A DNA stretch of 64,000 bases, from the NCBI GenBank assembly GCA_022712895.1, contig JAFLJS010000008.1:1-64000 (forward strand), in the 5' to 3' direction. The notes beneath the pieces are model-generated. The model searched no databases, was not told the DNA's origin, and saw nothing but the letters and a program-made list of their open reading frames with translations. The first letter of the stretch is position 1. Each line of letters begins with the position of its first letter. This document shows, one piece after another, positions 33,843-43,141 of the stretch. This DNA is from Desulfocapsa sp. Lineage in GTDB: Bacteria; Desulfobacterota; Desulfobulbia; Desulfobulbales; Desulfocapsaceae. The translations under genes were made by a program, and so were the position numbers.

Positions 33843-34715
33843 ATGTCCATATTTATAGATAAGAACACAAAGGTCCTGGTACAGGGGATTACAGGTAAAG
33901 AAGGCCGCTTTCACACACAGCAGTGCAAAGCGTACGGAACGAACATAGTTGGCGGCGTAACTCCCGGAAAAGGCGGCCAGGATGTTGACACTATCCCTGT
34001 TTTTAACAGCGTGGCCGATGCCTGTCGTAAAACAGGTGCCGATGCCACCATGATCGTCGTCCCTCCGCCCTTTGCTGCCGAGGCGATACTTGAAGCAGTT
34101 GATGCTGGGATTGCTCTTATCATCTGCATCACAGAAGGCATTCCGGTTATGGATATGCTCCGCGTAAAAAATGGAATGGCTGGCAAAAAAAGCCGGCTGA
34201 TCGGCCCTAACTGCCCGGGAATCATCACTCCCGGAGAGTGTAAAATCGGCATTATGCCAGGCCCCATCCACACCGCTGGCGGCCCAGTGGGTGTAGTTTC
34301 AAGATCAGGCACACTCACCTATGAAGTCGTGCATCAGTTGACAGAACAGGGCCTTGGCCAAACTACCTGTTTAGGTATTGGCGGAGACCCTATAAATGGC
34401 ACAAACTTTATCGACTGCCTTGAGGCCTTTGCAAACGACCCTGAAACAGAGGCTGTGGTCATGGTCGGTGAAATTGGTGGCAGTGCAGAAGAAGAAGCAG
34501 CTGCCTGGATAGCTGCCAATATGAAAAAGCCGGTGGTTGGATTTATTGCTGGGCTCACCGCTCCTCCTGGCAGAACCATGGGACATGCTGGTGCTATTGT
34601 GAGTAATGGACAGGGAACTGCTGAAGCAAAACTTGCTGCCATGCGTGAGAATGGAATTGTTGTTTGTGAGTCCCTTGGTGAATTGGGAGAGATCTGTAAA
34701 TCTACTTTTTGCTAA
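33843..34715 (+). CDS. sucD: Succinyl-CoA ligase alpha subunit
   Basis: 290 residues. CoA-binding N-terminus ([15 protein letters not shown]), [11 protein letters not shown], and the catalytic phospho-His loop [11 protein letters not shown] (about residue 246). It completes the ligase with SucC. Translation probably depends on that of the upstream GlpQ-like gene, because GGAG is embedded in the last codons of that gene, 9 nt before the ATG. A truncated mobile element (34720-34775) begins 5 nt after the stop. Confidence 0.96.
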   Translation: MSIFIDKNTKVLVQGITGKEGRFHTQQCKAYGTNIVGGVTPGKGGQDVDTIPVFNSVADACRKTGADATMIVVPPPFAAEAILEAVDAGIALIICITEGIPVMDMLRVKNGMAGKKSRLIGPNCPGIITPGECKIGIMPGPIHTAGGPVGVVSRSGTLTYEVVHQLTEQGLGQTTCLGIGGDPINGTNFIDCLEAFANDPETEAVVMVGEIGGSAEEEAAAWIAANMKKPVVGFIAGLTAPPGRTMGHAGAIVSNGQGTAEAKLAAMRENGIVVCESLGELGEICKSTFC

Positions 34716-34719
34716 CCAT

Positions 34720-34775
34720 GATGGACTCGTAAAAAGGCCGGAAACAGGATGGGGTTGTAAAAACTCTTCATCTGC
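34720..34775 (+). mobile_element. MITE-like element, fragment d (truncated)
   Basis: 56 bp matching the left third of copy b: GATGGACTCGTAAAAA, then GGAAACAGGATGGGGTTG. The central hairpin and right end are gone. It begins 5 nt after the sucD stop and ends 35 nt before the B12-binding subunit gene. Confidence 0.8.
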
Positions 34776-34810
34776 CATTAAAAATAATAGATTCATCTTT
34801 TAAAATAACT

Positions 34811-35209
34811 ATGAGCATCCCATACAGAGTATTAATTGGAAAACCCGGCCTCGACGGCCACGATCGCGGTGCAAAATTTATCGCCCGCGCCCTACGTGAC
34901 GAAGGCTTTGAAGTGATCTACACAGGTATTCGTCGAACTGCTGCTGAGATTGCAGCCACTGCCATTCAGGAAGATGTCGATGTAGTAGGATTATCTTCCT
35001 TGTCTGGAGCGCATCTTCGACTTTTCCCGGAAGTTATCAAGGAGCTGAAAGACAGAGGTGGAGCAGATATTCCAGTGCTTGGCGGTGGCGTTATTCCAGA
35101 CGAAGATAAAGAGCAACTCCTTGCTGCCGGACTGCGTGCCATCTTTACCCCCGGTACCCCTGCGGCAACAATAATTCAATCTTTCAGTGATGCCTGTAAA
35201 CAACAGTAA
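34811..35209 (+). CDS. mcmA2: Methylmalonyl-CoA mutase cobalamin-binding subunit
   Basis: 132 residues forming a stand-alone B12-binding Rossmann domain. The base-off/His-on motif DxHxxG is present as GLDGHDRG, followed by GLSSLSGAH and VLGGGVIPDED. It pairs with the large catalytic subunit encoded at 36433-38076 to give a split adenosylcobalamin-dependent methylmalonyl-CoA mutase. Its 3' end overlaps the meaB start by 20 nt. Confidence 0.94.
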   Translation: MSIPYRVLIGKPGLDGHDRGAKFIARALRDEGFEVIYTGIRRTAAEIAATAIQEDVDVVGLSSLSGAHLRLFPEVIKELKDRGGADIPVLGGGVIPDEDKEQLLAAGLRAIFTPGTPAATIIQSFSDACKQQ

Positions 35210-36134
35210 CTCATTACTGAAAGGTCTGGCAGCTAGAGACCCCCGTGCCATCGGCAAGGCTATCTCCATTGTGGAGAATAATGGTCAAGGTGTCACAGAA
35301 ATCCTTGCCGGTCTTGACCGTAAATGTATTGAGGAAGTTCTGGTACTGGGCATCACCGGACCTCCCGGAGCTGGCAAATCAACGCTTACCTCCAGCATGA
35401 TCAGTCAGCTTCGATCCGATGGCAAACGAGTTGGAATAATTGCTATTGACCCGTCATCCCCCATCAGCGGCGGAGCCATATTGGGAGATCGAGTGCGCAT
35501 GATGGAACACGCACTGGATACAGATGTGGTTGTCCGCTCCATGGCGACCCGAGGCAGACTTGGCGGACTCTGCGCCTCAGCAGGAGCCACCGTTCGTATT
35601 ATGGCGGCCTCAGGATGTGAAGTAATTATCATCGAAACCGTGGGTGTGGGACAATCGGAAATGGACATTGTACGCCTGGCTGATATTACCCTTATGGTTC
35701 TGGCACCCGGATTTGGCGACGATATCCAGGCAATGAAAGCAGGGCTTCTTGAAGTGGCTGATTTTCTCGTGGTCAACAAATCGGACCTGGGAGGCGCTGA
35801 AGCCCTTGTCATGGATATGAAACAGATCTTTGCGACAAAAGAAAAAGAGAGTGACATTGCCCGCGTCCTGCAAAGCATCGCTTCTGAAAATACCGGGATC
35901 AAAGAACTTCTGGACGCAGTGCAACGCTTCACAACATATCTTACGATAAACAATTTAAAAAAACAGCGCCGTAAAAAGGCCATGGAAGGTGAAACACTGG
36001 ACTGGGTCTTTGAGATGCTGCGCCCCACATTGACCCGAAAGCTGGTAGAACAAACCGGACAGGAACAAATAGATCCTCGAGTTCGGGCAAAAGAGCTCAT
36101 TCAACAAATGCTACCCATTAACTATCACCGGTGA
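35190..36134 (+). CDS. meaB: MeaB/ArgK-type GTPase chaperone of methylmalonyl-CoA mutase
   Basis: 314 residues from ATG 35190 (a GTG lies one codon earlier). G-protein features: P-loop GPPGAGKST (about 55), switch regions IDPSSPISGGAILGDR and ETVGVGQSE, and the base-specificity loop VNKSDL. MeaB loads and protects the B12 cofactor of methylmalonyl-CoA mutase. It lies between the genes for the two mutase subunits, which fits that role. Downstream is the duplicated intergenic module at 36116-36432. Confidence 0.95.
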   Translation: MPVNNSNSLLKGLAARDPRAIGKAISIVENNGQGVTEILAGLDRKCIEEVLVLGITGPPGAGKSTLTSSMISQLRSDGKRVGIIAIDPSSPISGGAILGDRVRMMEHALDTDVVVRSMATRGRLGGLCASAGATVRIMAASGCEVIIIETVGVGQSEMDIVRLADITLMVLAPGFGDDIQAMKAGLLEVADFLVVNKSDLGGAEALVMDMKQIFATKEKESDIARVLQSIASENTGIKELLDAVQRFTTYLTINNLKKQRRKKAMEGETLDWVFEMLRPTLTRKLVEQTGQEQIDPRVRAKELIQQMLPINYHR

Positions 36135-36432
36135 TGAATGGTAAGCCGGTATAAGTATACCTTGTGGGTGGATGTAACGTATTGATAAACTCGTAAAAAC
36201 CCAGAATTTAGATGGTTAAGTAAAAGACTTCATATCCGAGGCGCAAATATTTTCTACCATTTCGGCGTACTAAGGTACGTCGTAATGATAGAAAATGTGC
36301 AGCAACGAAGGAGATGGAGAGTTTTCACCCTAACTACGGGCATAAATACGACACCATCACGTATTGACATATAATCTTATCTATATTTATTTGTTTTTTA
36401 TTGCAGCCTTCATGGAGTAAGGCACTAATACT
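36116..36432 (+). promoter_or_regulatory. Duplicated leader module A, upstream of the mutase large subunit
   Basis: With the mobile element at 36184-36358 (and one copy of its 7-bp duplication) removed, this intergenic region aligns almost without gaps to 40907-41046. It starts at CATTAACTA inside the meaB end. It contains the stem ACCGG (36127-36131) with CCGGT (36146-36150), then GTATAAGT and CCTTG. It ends in a 38-bp block (36391-36428) that is 34/38 identical to the other copy and contains CATGGAGTAAGGCACTAA. A -35-like TTGACA (36364-36369) lies in it. Likely a shared cis-regulatory leader of the pathway genes. Confidence 0.65.
36184..36358 (+). mobile_element. MITE-like element, copy e (full length, clean target duplication)
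   Basis: 175 bp bounded by the perfect direct repeat ACGTATT (36177-36183 and 36359-36365; identical for 9 bp if the element's first two bases are counted). The left end GATAAACTCGTAAAAA and the reverse complement of the right end GATGGTGTCGTATTTA are terminal inverted repeats. The central hairpin at 36249-36296 pairs 19 of 22 bases per arm around a TAAG loop. It is inserted into leader module A; module B (40907-41046) is the uninterrupted counterpart. Confidence 0.9.
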
Positions 36433-38076
36433 ATGAATAATAACAGCAAATTCAACGATTGGCAGGAAAACGAACTGGCTGCGAGCCTGAACCGTTTCCC
36501 CGAGCGTAAAGAAGAGTTCAAGCTCCACGGTGATGCAGAAGTACAGCGTCTGGCAATGCCCAAAGTAATCGACGAGCAATACGAAAAAAGTCTTGGTTTC
36601 CCCGGCAAATACCCCTTCACCCGTGGTGTCCAGCCCACAATGTATCGTGGCAGATTCTGGACCATGCGCCAGTACGCCGGTTTTTCCAGCGCTGCGGAAT
36701 CAAACAAACGTTACCGTTATCTTCTCGAACAGGGAACCACTGGTTTGTCAGTGGCCTTTGACCTGCCAACCCAAATTGGCTACGATTCTGATGATGCCAT
36801 GTCCCTTGGTGAGGTTGGCAAAGTTGGTGTAGCCATTGATACTTTAGCGGATATGGAAGCTCTCTTTGCTGACATTCCACTGGCCGATATCTCCACCTCC
36901 ATGACCATCAATTCCCCGGCCATTGTACTGCTCGCCATGTATATCGTGGTGGCAGAAAAACAGGGAGTACCTGCTGAAAAACTCCGCGGCACGATCCAGA
37001 ACGATGTTTTGAAAGAGTATGTGGCAAGGGGAACGTATATTTTCCCTCCACGTCCGTCCCTTGGGATCATCACCGATATTTTTCAGTGGTGCAGTTCCAA
37101 CATGCCTCTTTTCAACACCATTTCCATCTCCGGCTATCATATTCGTGAGGCTGGATCGACTGCTGCTCAAGAAGTAGCCTTTACACTGGCAAACGGTATT
37201 ACTTACGTGCAGACTGCCCTGGATGCAGGGTTGGAAATTGATCATTTTGCCAAACGCCTGGCCTTCTTTTTCAATGCATCCTCAAATCTCCTGGAAGAAG
37301 TAGCCAAATTCAGAGCTGCCAGAAGGCTCTGGGCACGGATTATGAAAAACAGATTTGAAGCACAGCATCCGGCTTCCATGATGATGCGTTTTCATACCCA
37401 GACTGCGGGCAACACCCTGGCTGCGCAACAGATTGATAACAACATTGTCCGTGTCACCCTCCAGGCACTGGCGGCTGTCCTTGGCGGCACCCAAAGCCTG
37501 CATACCAACTCCCGTGATGAAGCATTGTCCCTGCCAACAGAAGCCTCGGTACGCACAGCACTGAGAACGCAGCAGATCATTGCCCATGAATCCGGGGTGG
37601 CTGAAACAGTTGACCCTTTTGCCGGTTCCTATTACATGGAACAGCTCACGGATGACATTGAACTTGCAGCAGAAGAGCTGATTGCAAAAATTGATGATTC
37701 CGGTGGAGTTGTTTCCTGTATTGAGAACGGTTTTATAAAGAGCCAGATTGAGCAGGCCGCTTACGATTACCAAAAAGACATCGAATCGGGTGAACGGGTC
37801 ATTGTTGGTGTGAATGCCTTTCAAATAGAGGGAGAGGAAAAACCTGAACTGCTGCGAGTGAACCCCGAAGTTGAAGAGGCACAGGTTGCACACCTTCAGA
37901 GTGTGCGAGCACAAAGAGATCAAGAAGAAGTTAATCGTAGCCTTAGCGCTCTCAAGCAGGCTGCGGAATCGGGAGACAACCTTATGAATCCGATCATGGA
38001 TGCGGTTCGTGCCTACGGGAGTCTTGGAGAAATATGCACTGTTCTTCGCTCTGTTTTTGGCGAGTATCGAGATTAG
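36433..38076 (+). CDS. mcmA1: Methylmalonyl-CoA mutase large (catalytic) subunit
   Basis: 547 residues, the usual length for the catalytic subunit of a split mutase. The TIM-barrel substrate domain shows [20 protein letters not shown] near the N-terminus, then [17 protein letters not shown] and [19 protein letters not shown]. There is no B12 domain; that part is the separate 132-residue protein at 34811. Together they isomerise (R)-methylmalonyl-CoA and succinyl-CoA. Translation probably uses the GGAG/AAGG of the duplicated leader just upstream. Confidence 0.96.
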   Translation: MNNNSKFNDWQENELAASLNRFPERKEEFKLHGDAEVQRLAMPKVIDEQYEKSLGFPGKYPFTRGVQPTMYRGRFWTMRQYAGFSSAAESNKRYRYLLEQGTTGLSVAFDLPTQIGYDSDDAMSLGEVGKVGVAIDTLADMEALFADIPLADISTSMTINSPAIVLLAMYIVVAEKQGVPAEKLRGTIQNDVLKEYVARGTYIFPPRPSLGIITDIFQWCSSNMPLFNTISISGYHIREAGSTAAQEVAFTLANGITYVQTALDAGLEIDHFAKRLAFFFNASSNLLEEVAKFRAARRLWARIMKNRFEAQHPASMMMRFHTQTAGNTLAAQQIDNNIVRVTLQALAAVLGGTQSLHTNSRDEALSLPTEASVRTALRTQQIIAHESGVAETVDPFAGSYYMEQLTDDIELAAEELIAKIDDSGGVVSCIENGFIKSQIEQAAYDYQKDIESGERVIVGVNAFQIEGEEKPELLRVNPEVEEAQVAHLQSVRAQRDQEEVNRSLSALKQAAESGDNLMNPIMDAVRAYGSLGEICTVLRSVFGEYRD

Positions 38077-38151
38077 CAAGCCAATTGTGGAGAAATTTCC
38101 CGTTCAAAAACTAACAAGAACACTACTATTAAATAAATCACTTTCATACTC

Positions 38152-38556
38152 ATGCTGAAAAAAATAGACCATTTAGGAATCGCAGTACATTCCATAGAAA
38201 AAGCACGTAAATTCTATGAAAACGTGCTGGGACTCAACTGTGAAAAGGAAGAGGAAGTCACCTCACAAAAAGTTCGCACCGCATTTTTTGTACTTGGCGA
38301 AACCCATATAGAACTTCTCGAACCGACATCCGACGACAGCCCCATAGCCATTTTCCTTGCAAAACGCGGCGAAGGATTGCATCATGTTGCTTATCGTACA
38401 ACTGATATCGAAAAGCAATTGCAGGCAGCCAAGGATCAAGGTTGTACTCTTATCCATGAAACACCTATCACTGGAGCCGGCAACAAGCAGGTGGCCTTTC
38501 TTCATCCAAAATCCAGTCATGGGCTACTCACCGAATTTTGTAGCGAGGCACAATAA
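38152..38556 (+). CDS. mce: Methylmalonyl-CoA epimerase
   Basis: 134 residues, vicinal-oxygen-chelate fold. It interconverts (R)- and (S)-methylmalonyl-CoA, linking mutase and carboxyltransferase. Expected metal-ligand contexts are visible: [13 protein letters not shown] at the start, ETHIELLEP and [10 protein letters not shown] in the middle, and the late Glu in LTEFCSE. It overlaps the carboxyltransferase start by one base (TAATG), so the two are co-translated. Confidence 0.95.
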   Translation: MLKKIDHLGIAVHSIEKARKFYENVLGLNCEKEEEVTSQKVRTAFFVLGETHIELLEPTSDDSPIAIFLAKRGEGLHHVAYRTTDIEKQLQAAKDQGCTLIHETPITGAGNKQVAFLHPKSSHGLLTEFCSEAQ

Positions 38557-40100
38557 TGAGTGATGCACTGAAACGACTCTTTCAACTCCGTTCCGAGGCA
38601 CGACTTGGCGGCGGTGAAGCACGCATTGAGAAACTCCATGCTCAGGGGCGGATGACAGCAAGGGAACGTATTGACTCCCTCCTTGATCCAGGTTCCTTTG
38701 AAGAATTTGATATGTTCAAGACCCATCGCTGCCATGATTTTGGTATGGAAAAGAAAATCTTCCCTGGAGATGGCGTGGTGACGGGCTATGGAACCATCGA
38801 CGGCCGACTTGTGTATGTCTATGCACAAGATCCCACTGTCCTTGGCGGTTCTCTTTCTGAAACCATTGCCGAAAAAATCTGCAAGGTGATGGATCTGGCC
38901 GTGAAAAACGGAGCACCGATTATCGGCCTCAACGATTCGGGGGGGGCTCGTATTCAGGAAGGTATTGAATCTCTTGCCGGATATTCTGATATCTTCCTGC
39001 GTAACGTCATGGCTTCCGGTGTTATCCCCCAGATTTCAGCAATATTTGGTCCCTGTGCTGGTGGCGCTGTGTATTCTCCCGCTCTTACTGACTTTGTGGC
39101 CATGGTCAAAAACAATTCATACATGTTCCTTACCGGACCCAAAGTAGTCAAATCAGTCACCCACGAAGATGTTACAGTTGAAGAACTGGGTGGAGCTGTT
39201 ATGCATTCATCCCGTAGTGGTGTCTGTGATTACGCGGCCGATTCCGGAGCGGATTGTGTAAGATATGTGAAAAAACTGCTCTCCTTTCTGCCACAAAACA
39301 ATGTGGAAACCCCACCACGAATTGCCACTCAAGATACCCCGGACAGACGTGCCGAGGAACTCAACGACATCATTCCCGAAAATGCTGCTGAACCATATGA
39401 TATGAAGGATGTTCTTCTGGCAAGCATTGACGACCGGGATTTCTTCGAGATAAAACAGAACTTTGCCCCCAACCTTATTGTCGGTTTTGCACGTTATGAT
39501 GGCCGTTCAGTTGGAATCGTTGCCAATCAACCCATGCATCTTTCCGGTGTACTGGATATTGACTCATCGATAAAAGGAGCTCGTTTTGTCCGTTTCTGTG
39601 ATTGTTTTAACATTCCAGTTGTAACCTTTGTTGATGTTCCCGGATTTCTGCCAGGTACCGCCCAGGAATATGGTGGGGTTATCCGCAACGGTGCCAAAAT
39701 GCTTTACGCATACGCCGAGGCGACTGTTCCCAAAATCACCGTCATTACCCGTAAAGCCTATGGTGGTGCCTACTGCGTTATGTCTTCCAAACACCTGCGA
39801 GGGGATATCAACTACGCCTGGCCAGAAGCAGAAATTGCTGTAATGGGTGCCAAGGGAGCCGTTGGCGTATTATACGGTCGGGAAGCGCTAACCCAGGAAG
39901 ATCCTGCTGCCTTTCTTGCTGAAAAAGAAATCGCCTATCAGGAGAAGGTTGCCAATCCTTATGTTGCTGCTCAACGTGGCTATGTTGATGACATTATCGA
40001 GCCTGCCAGAACCCGTTTTCGCATTGTAAAAGCTCTCGGTATGTTGCAGAACAAAAATGATAGCAATCCAATGAAGAAACACGGCAATATCCCCCTATAA
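38556..40100 (+). CDS. mmdA: Methylmalonyl-CoA carboxyltransferase / decarboxylase alpha subunit
   Basis: 514 residues with two crotonase-like carboxyltransferase halves. The N-terminal half has [11 protein letters not shown] and [15 protein letters not shown]; the C-terminal half has [18 protein letters not shown] and [15 protein letters not shown]. This family serves propionyl-CoA carboxylase beta, methylmalonyl-CoA decarboxylase alpha and transcarboxylase 12S. The adjacent OadG-like, biotin-carrier and OadB-like genes favour the Na+-linked decarboxylase or a transcarboxylase hybrid. No biotin carboxylase gene is in the window. Confidence 0.94.
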   Translation: MSDALKRLFQLRSEARLGGGEARIEKLHAQGRMTARERIDSLLDPGSFEEFDMFKTHRCHDFGMEKKIFPGDGVVTGYGTIDGRLVYVYAQDPTVLGGSLSETIAEKICKVMDLAVKNGAPIIGLNDSGGARIQEGIESLAGYSDIFLRNVMASGVIPQISAIFGPCAGGAVYSPALTDFVAMVKNNSYMFLTGPKVVKSVTHEDVTVEELGGAVMHSSRSGVCDYAADSGADCVRYVKKLLSFLPQNNVETPPRIATQDTPDRRAEELNDIIPENAAEPYDMKDVLLASIDDRDFFEIKQNFAPNLIVGFARYDGRSVGIVANQPMHLSGVLDIDSSIKGARFVRFCDCFNIPVVTFVDVPGFLPGTAQEYGGVIRNGAKMLYAYAEATVPKITVITRKAYGGAYCVMSSKHLRGDINYAWPEAEIAVMGAKGAVGVLYGREALTQEDPAAFLAEKEIAYQEKVANPYVAAQRGYVDDIIEPARTRFRIVKALGMLQNKNDSNPMKKHGNIPL

Positions 40101-40110
40101 CGAGCGACCC

Positions 40111-40491
40111 ATGTCTTTTACAAATATTGGTATCCATAATCTGCTACGGCCTGAATTCAATGCCTTCCAATTTTCCCTGATGGGAATGGGGCTGGTTTTT
40201 GGCGGGCTATTGATCATTGCCCTCTATATCGTTTTGCTTCCTAAACTGCTTGCCCTTGCCGAAAGAAAGCCAAAAATGCAGGATGCTATATGCACTGATG
40301 AAAAGTGTAAACAGGAAGAAGAGGAAATCCTCCTGGCCATTGCCACCGCCCTGCATCTGCACAGCAACTTCCCTGAAGGTGAAGATCGCATCACCTGGAA
40401 GAGTCATGGCGATATGGAATCTCCATGGCTGGTCTCCGGCCGCATGCGATCACTTAAAAGCCGACAACAAGTTAATCCCTGGAACACCTAA
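40111..40491 (+). CDS. OadG-type gamma/delta subunit of a Na+-pumping decarboxylase
   Basis: 126 residues. One N-terminal TM helix (FSLMGMGLVFGGLLIIALYIVL) followed by a charged cytoplasmic part, and a C-terminal segment SPWLVSGRMRSLKSRQQVNPW like the tail of OadG/MmdD proteins that holds the complex together. The tail is unusually long for a pure assembly subunit and contains two cysteines (AICTDEKCKQ). Its TAA stop overlaps the ATG of the biotin carrier gene. Confidence 0.85.
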   Translation: MSFTNIGIHNLLRPEFNAFQFSLMGMGLVFGGLLIIALYIVLLPKLLALAERKPKMQDAICTDEKCKQEEEEILLAIATALHLHSNFPEGEDRITWKSHGDMESPWLVSGRMRSLKSRQQVNPWNT

Positions 40492-40916
40492 TGAAAGAAT
40501 ATAAACTGACAATAAACAGTAATAAATACAATGTTATCATCAAGGATGTCACTGATGATGCGGTACTGGCTGAAGTCAACGGAAAACAATATGTTGTTGA
40601 CCGGGAAACCGTGGTAAACAATGCACCGCCAGCAAGAACTCAACCCGAGGCCCTGCTTCCAGCAACATCTGCGCCACAACCTGCAAACCCTGTAAAAGCA
40701 GGAGCTGGAACCATCCCCACCCCCATTCCCGGACAGATCATCAGTATCAATGTGACAGTCGGTGAAAAGGTGCGTTCTGGACAAAAGCTCCTTGTTCTTG
40801 AGGCCATGAAACTCGAAAACAGCATCACGGCCACCATCGATGGAACAGTCGAAGAGATTCTGGTGACAGAAGGTGACGTGGTTGCCCAGGGTCAGACCCT
40901 GGTTATCATTAACTAG
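40491..40916 (+). CDS. mmdC: Biotin carboxyl carrier protein
   Basis: 141 residues. A short N-terminal domain (about 1-42), an Ala/Pro-rich hinge (about 44-75, containing NNAPPARTQPEALLPATSAP), and a biotinyl domain with the target Lys in EAMKLEN (about residue 106). The usual EAMKM is EAMKL. It carries the carboxyl group between the carboxyltransferase and the membrane beta subunit or a partner carboxylase. Its last codons coincide with the start of duplicated leader B. Confidence 0.93.
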   Translation: MKEYKLTINSNKYNVIIKDVTDDAVLAEVNGKQYVVDRETVVNNAPPARTQPEALLPATSAPQPANPVKAGAGTIPTPIPGQIISINVTVGEKVRSGQKLLVLEAMKLENSITATIDGTVEEILVTEGDVVAQGQTLVIIN

Positions 40917-41046
40917 CACTGGTTTGCAGTAAATAAGGCCAGTATAAGTGCCTTGCTTCTGCCTGTAACCAGTTAATATTATTTAACTCTCATAAATTCT
41001 TGTTTTTTGTTGCAAGTTTCATGGAGTAAGGCACTAAGGAGATAGT
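40907..41046 (+). promoter_or_regulatory. Duplicated leader module B, upstream of the beta subunit
   Basis: Uninterrupted counterpart of 36116-36432. It starts at CATTAACTA in the end of the biotin carrier gene. The stem ACTGG (40918-40922) with CCAGT (40939-40943) corresponds to ACCGG/CCGGT in copy A: a C-G pair there is a T-A pair here, a compensatory change. Then GTATAAGT, CCTTG and GTAAC occur in the same order. The final 38-bp block (41000-41037) is 34/38 identical and includes CATGGAGTAAGGCACTAA. An added AAGGAG (41036-41041) serves the GTG start at 41047. Confidence 0.65.
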
Positions 41047-42174
41047 GTGAATCTGCTCAGTTTTTATAATAACTCCGGTTTTGCCCATCTGGAATGGACA
41101 AACCTATTCATGATCACAGTGGGTATAGTCTTTATCTATCTTGCCATCACCAAAGATTACGAACCCCTGCTGCTGGTACCAATTGGTTTTGGTGTTATTG
41201 TCGGCAACATCCCACCCATCGAGGGCATGCCGCTTTCTGTCTATGCGGAAAATTCTGTTTTCTACTATCTCTATCTAGGCGTTATGAAAGGCATCTATCC
41301 GCCCCTGATTTTCTTAGGTATTGGAGCCATGACTGATTTTTCCACCATGCTCTCCAACCCGAAGCTGATTCTTCTTGGTGCTGCCGCCCAGATTGGTGTC
41401 TTTTTGACGTTTATTGGATCGCTGTATCTGGGATTCTCACCGGAACAAGCTGGAGCAATTGGCATTATTGGTGGCGCAGATGGCCCCACAGCCATATTCC
41501 TGTCCTCAATGCTGGCCCCTGAGCTGCTTGGCCCCATAGCCATTGCTGCCTATTCGTATATGGCGCTGGTGCCCGTCATTCAGCCACCTATTATGTATCT
41601 CTTTACCACCAAAAAAGAGCGCCGGATTCACATGAAACCGCCACGAATTGTTTCTAAAAAAGAGAAAATTATATTCCCAATCGTGGCCTTTTTAATCTGT
41701 GCACTGATTGCACCCGGTTCCATGACCCTGCTGGGCATGCTCTTTTTTGGCAACCTGTTAAAGGAATCCATGGTTACAGAACGACTTGCCAATACCGCCA
41801 GAAATGGACTTATTGATATTGTTACCATCCTCCTTGGCTTTTCAGTGGGTGCATCCACTCAGGCCCAGACCTTTTTAACAACACAATCCATCCTGATCTT
41901 TGTGTTGGGCGCAGCTTCTTTTGTTGTGGCTACCAGTGGTGGCGTTCTTTTTGCCAAGTTTATGAACCTCTTCTTAAAAGATAAAATCAATCCGCTTCTT
42001 GGTGCTGCCGGGGTTTCTGCTGTTCCTGATTCTGCCCGTGTTGTCCATCAAATTGGTTTGAAAGAAGATCCGACCAATTTCCTGCTGATGCATGCCATGG
42101 CTCCCAATGTGGCTGGTGTTATCGGTTCTGCCATTGCTGCTGGTGTACTCTGGTCAGCGCTAGGCAAATTTTAA
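41047..42174 (+). CDS. mmdB: Na+-transporting decarboxylase beta subunit (OadB/MmdB-like)
   Basis: 375 residues, about nine or more TM helices. Family hallmarks: LIFLGIGAMTDFS, GGADGPTAIFLSS and GAAGVSAVPDSARV, the segments that bind carboxybiotin and Na+ in oxaloacetate/methylmalonyl-CoA decarboxylases. It decarboxylates carboxybiotin and exports Na+, or runs in reverse to carboxylate using the Na+ gradient. The GTG start has AAGGAG 5 nt upstream. It follows leader module B instead of being fused directly to the biotin carrier gene. Confidence 0.94.
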   Translation: MNLLSFYNNSGFAHLEWTNLFMITVGIVFIYLAITKDYEPLLLVPIGFGVIVGNIPPIEGMPLSVYAENSVFYYLYLGVMKGIYPPLIFLGIGAMTDFSTMLSNPKLILLGAAAQIGVFLTFIGSLYLGFSPEQAGAIGIIGGADGPTAIFLSSMLAPELLGPIAIAAYSYMALVPVIQPPIMYLFTTKKERRIHMKPPRIVSKKEKIIFPIVAFLICALIAPGSMTLLGMLFFGNLLKESMVTERLANTARNGLIDIVTILLGFSVGASTQAQTFLTTQSILIFVLGAASFVVATSGGVLFAKFMNLFLKDKINPLLGAAGVSAVPDSARVVHQIGLKEDPTNFLLMHAMAPNVAGVIGSAIAAGVLWSALGKF

Positions 42175-42231
42175 GAGTACCTGTTCAGAGACGACGCACT
42201 ACTTTTACTAACTTATTCCTGGCACTTAAAA

Positions 42232-43092
42232 ATGACTATTCCTTCACTTAAACTTGGCGAATTTCACATCTACTGGCTCAACGGCGGTCACTTTCGTCTC
42301 GATGGCGGAACCATGTTTGGCGCTGTTCCCAAGGTACTCTGGGAAAAAAAGTGTATAGCCGACAAAAAGAACACCATCCCCATGTGTAATGATGTGCTTC
42401 TTGTCAAAACACCTGACCACAACATCCTCATTGATACCGGTATTGGCAATAAGCTAAGTGACAAACTGCTCTCCATCTTTCAGGTAACAAAAGAATGGTC
42501 ACTGATCACTGAGCTTGCTGAAGTAGGGCTAACCCGCGCAGATATCGATCTGGTACTGCTGACCCATTGTGACTTTGATCATGCGGGTGGAATTGTTATG
42601 CAGAGCCAGAACAAAGAGGAGTTAAGCTTCCCCAATGCTGTGCATTACATACAGCAGAAAGAGTGGGAAGATGTGGAACGGCCTAACAGACGTGCACAAT
42701 CCACTTACTGGCCTGAGAATTTTTCCCTGCTAAAAAAGAAAGGAAAACTACAGATTATTTCAGGAGACAGGGAGGTCATAAGCGGCATAAAACTCATCCA
42801 TACCGGAGGACACACCCGTGGACACCAGATGGTGGAACTGTGTTCCAATGGAGAGACAGCCGTTCACTTAGGGGACCTTTACCCCACCCATGCCCATACA
42901 AATCCACTCTGGATCATGGCCTATGATAATTTCCCTCTGGAAGTTATTGATCGCAAGGAAGAATATTTTAACTATTACCAAAAGCTGGATAGCTGGTTCA
43001 CGTTTTATCATGATCATACTGTGAAGGCATGTAAGTTGGATGAACAGGGACTGGTTAATTTTAGCAACAATGATTCCCTCATAGCACCGTAA
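42232..43092 (+). CDS. MBL-fold metallo-hydrolase, lactonase-like
   Basis: 286 residues. The metal motif is THCDFDHAGG (HxDxDH, seen in part of the MBL superfamily), with HTGGHTRGHQ, HLGDLYPTHAH and the late FYHDHTV supplying other ligands. Overall pattern (DNILIDTGIGNK, LTHCDFDHAGG) is of small-molecule hydrolases such as lactonases. It lies 57 nt after the beta-subunit gene on the same strand, possibly the last gene of the propionate block, but no pathway role can be assigned. Its last 18 codons resemble a plus-strand stretch near 46376-46435. Confidence 0.82.
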   Translation: MTIPSLKLGEFHIYWLNGGHFRLDGGTMFGAVPKVLWEKKCIADKKNTIPMCNDVLLVKTPDHNILIDTGIGNKLSDKLLSIFQVTKEWSLITELAEVGLTRADIDLVLLTHCDFDHAGGIVMQSQNKEELSFPNAVHYIQQKEWEDVERPNRRAQSTYWPENFSLLKKKGKLQIISGDREVISGIKLIHTGGHTRGHQMVELCSNGETAVHLGDLYPTHAHTNPLWIMAYDNFPLEVIDRKEEYFNYYQKLDSWFTFYHDHTVKACKLDEQGLVNFSNNDSLIAP

Positions 43093-43141
43093 GGCAATAT
43101 ATTTACAGAGAAGTGATACGAATTCGATTTCCATCGGGAAA

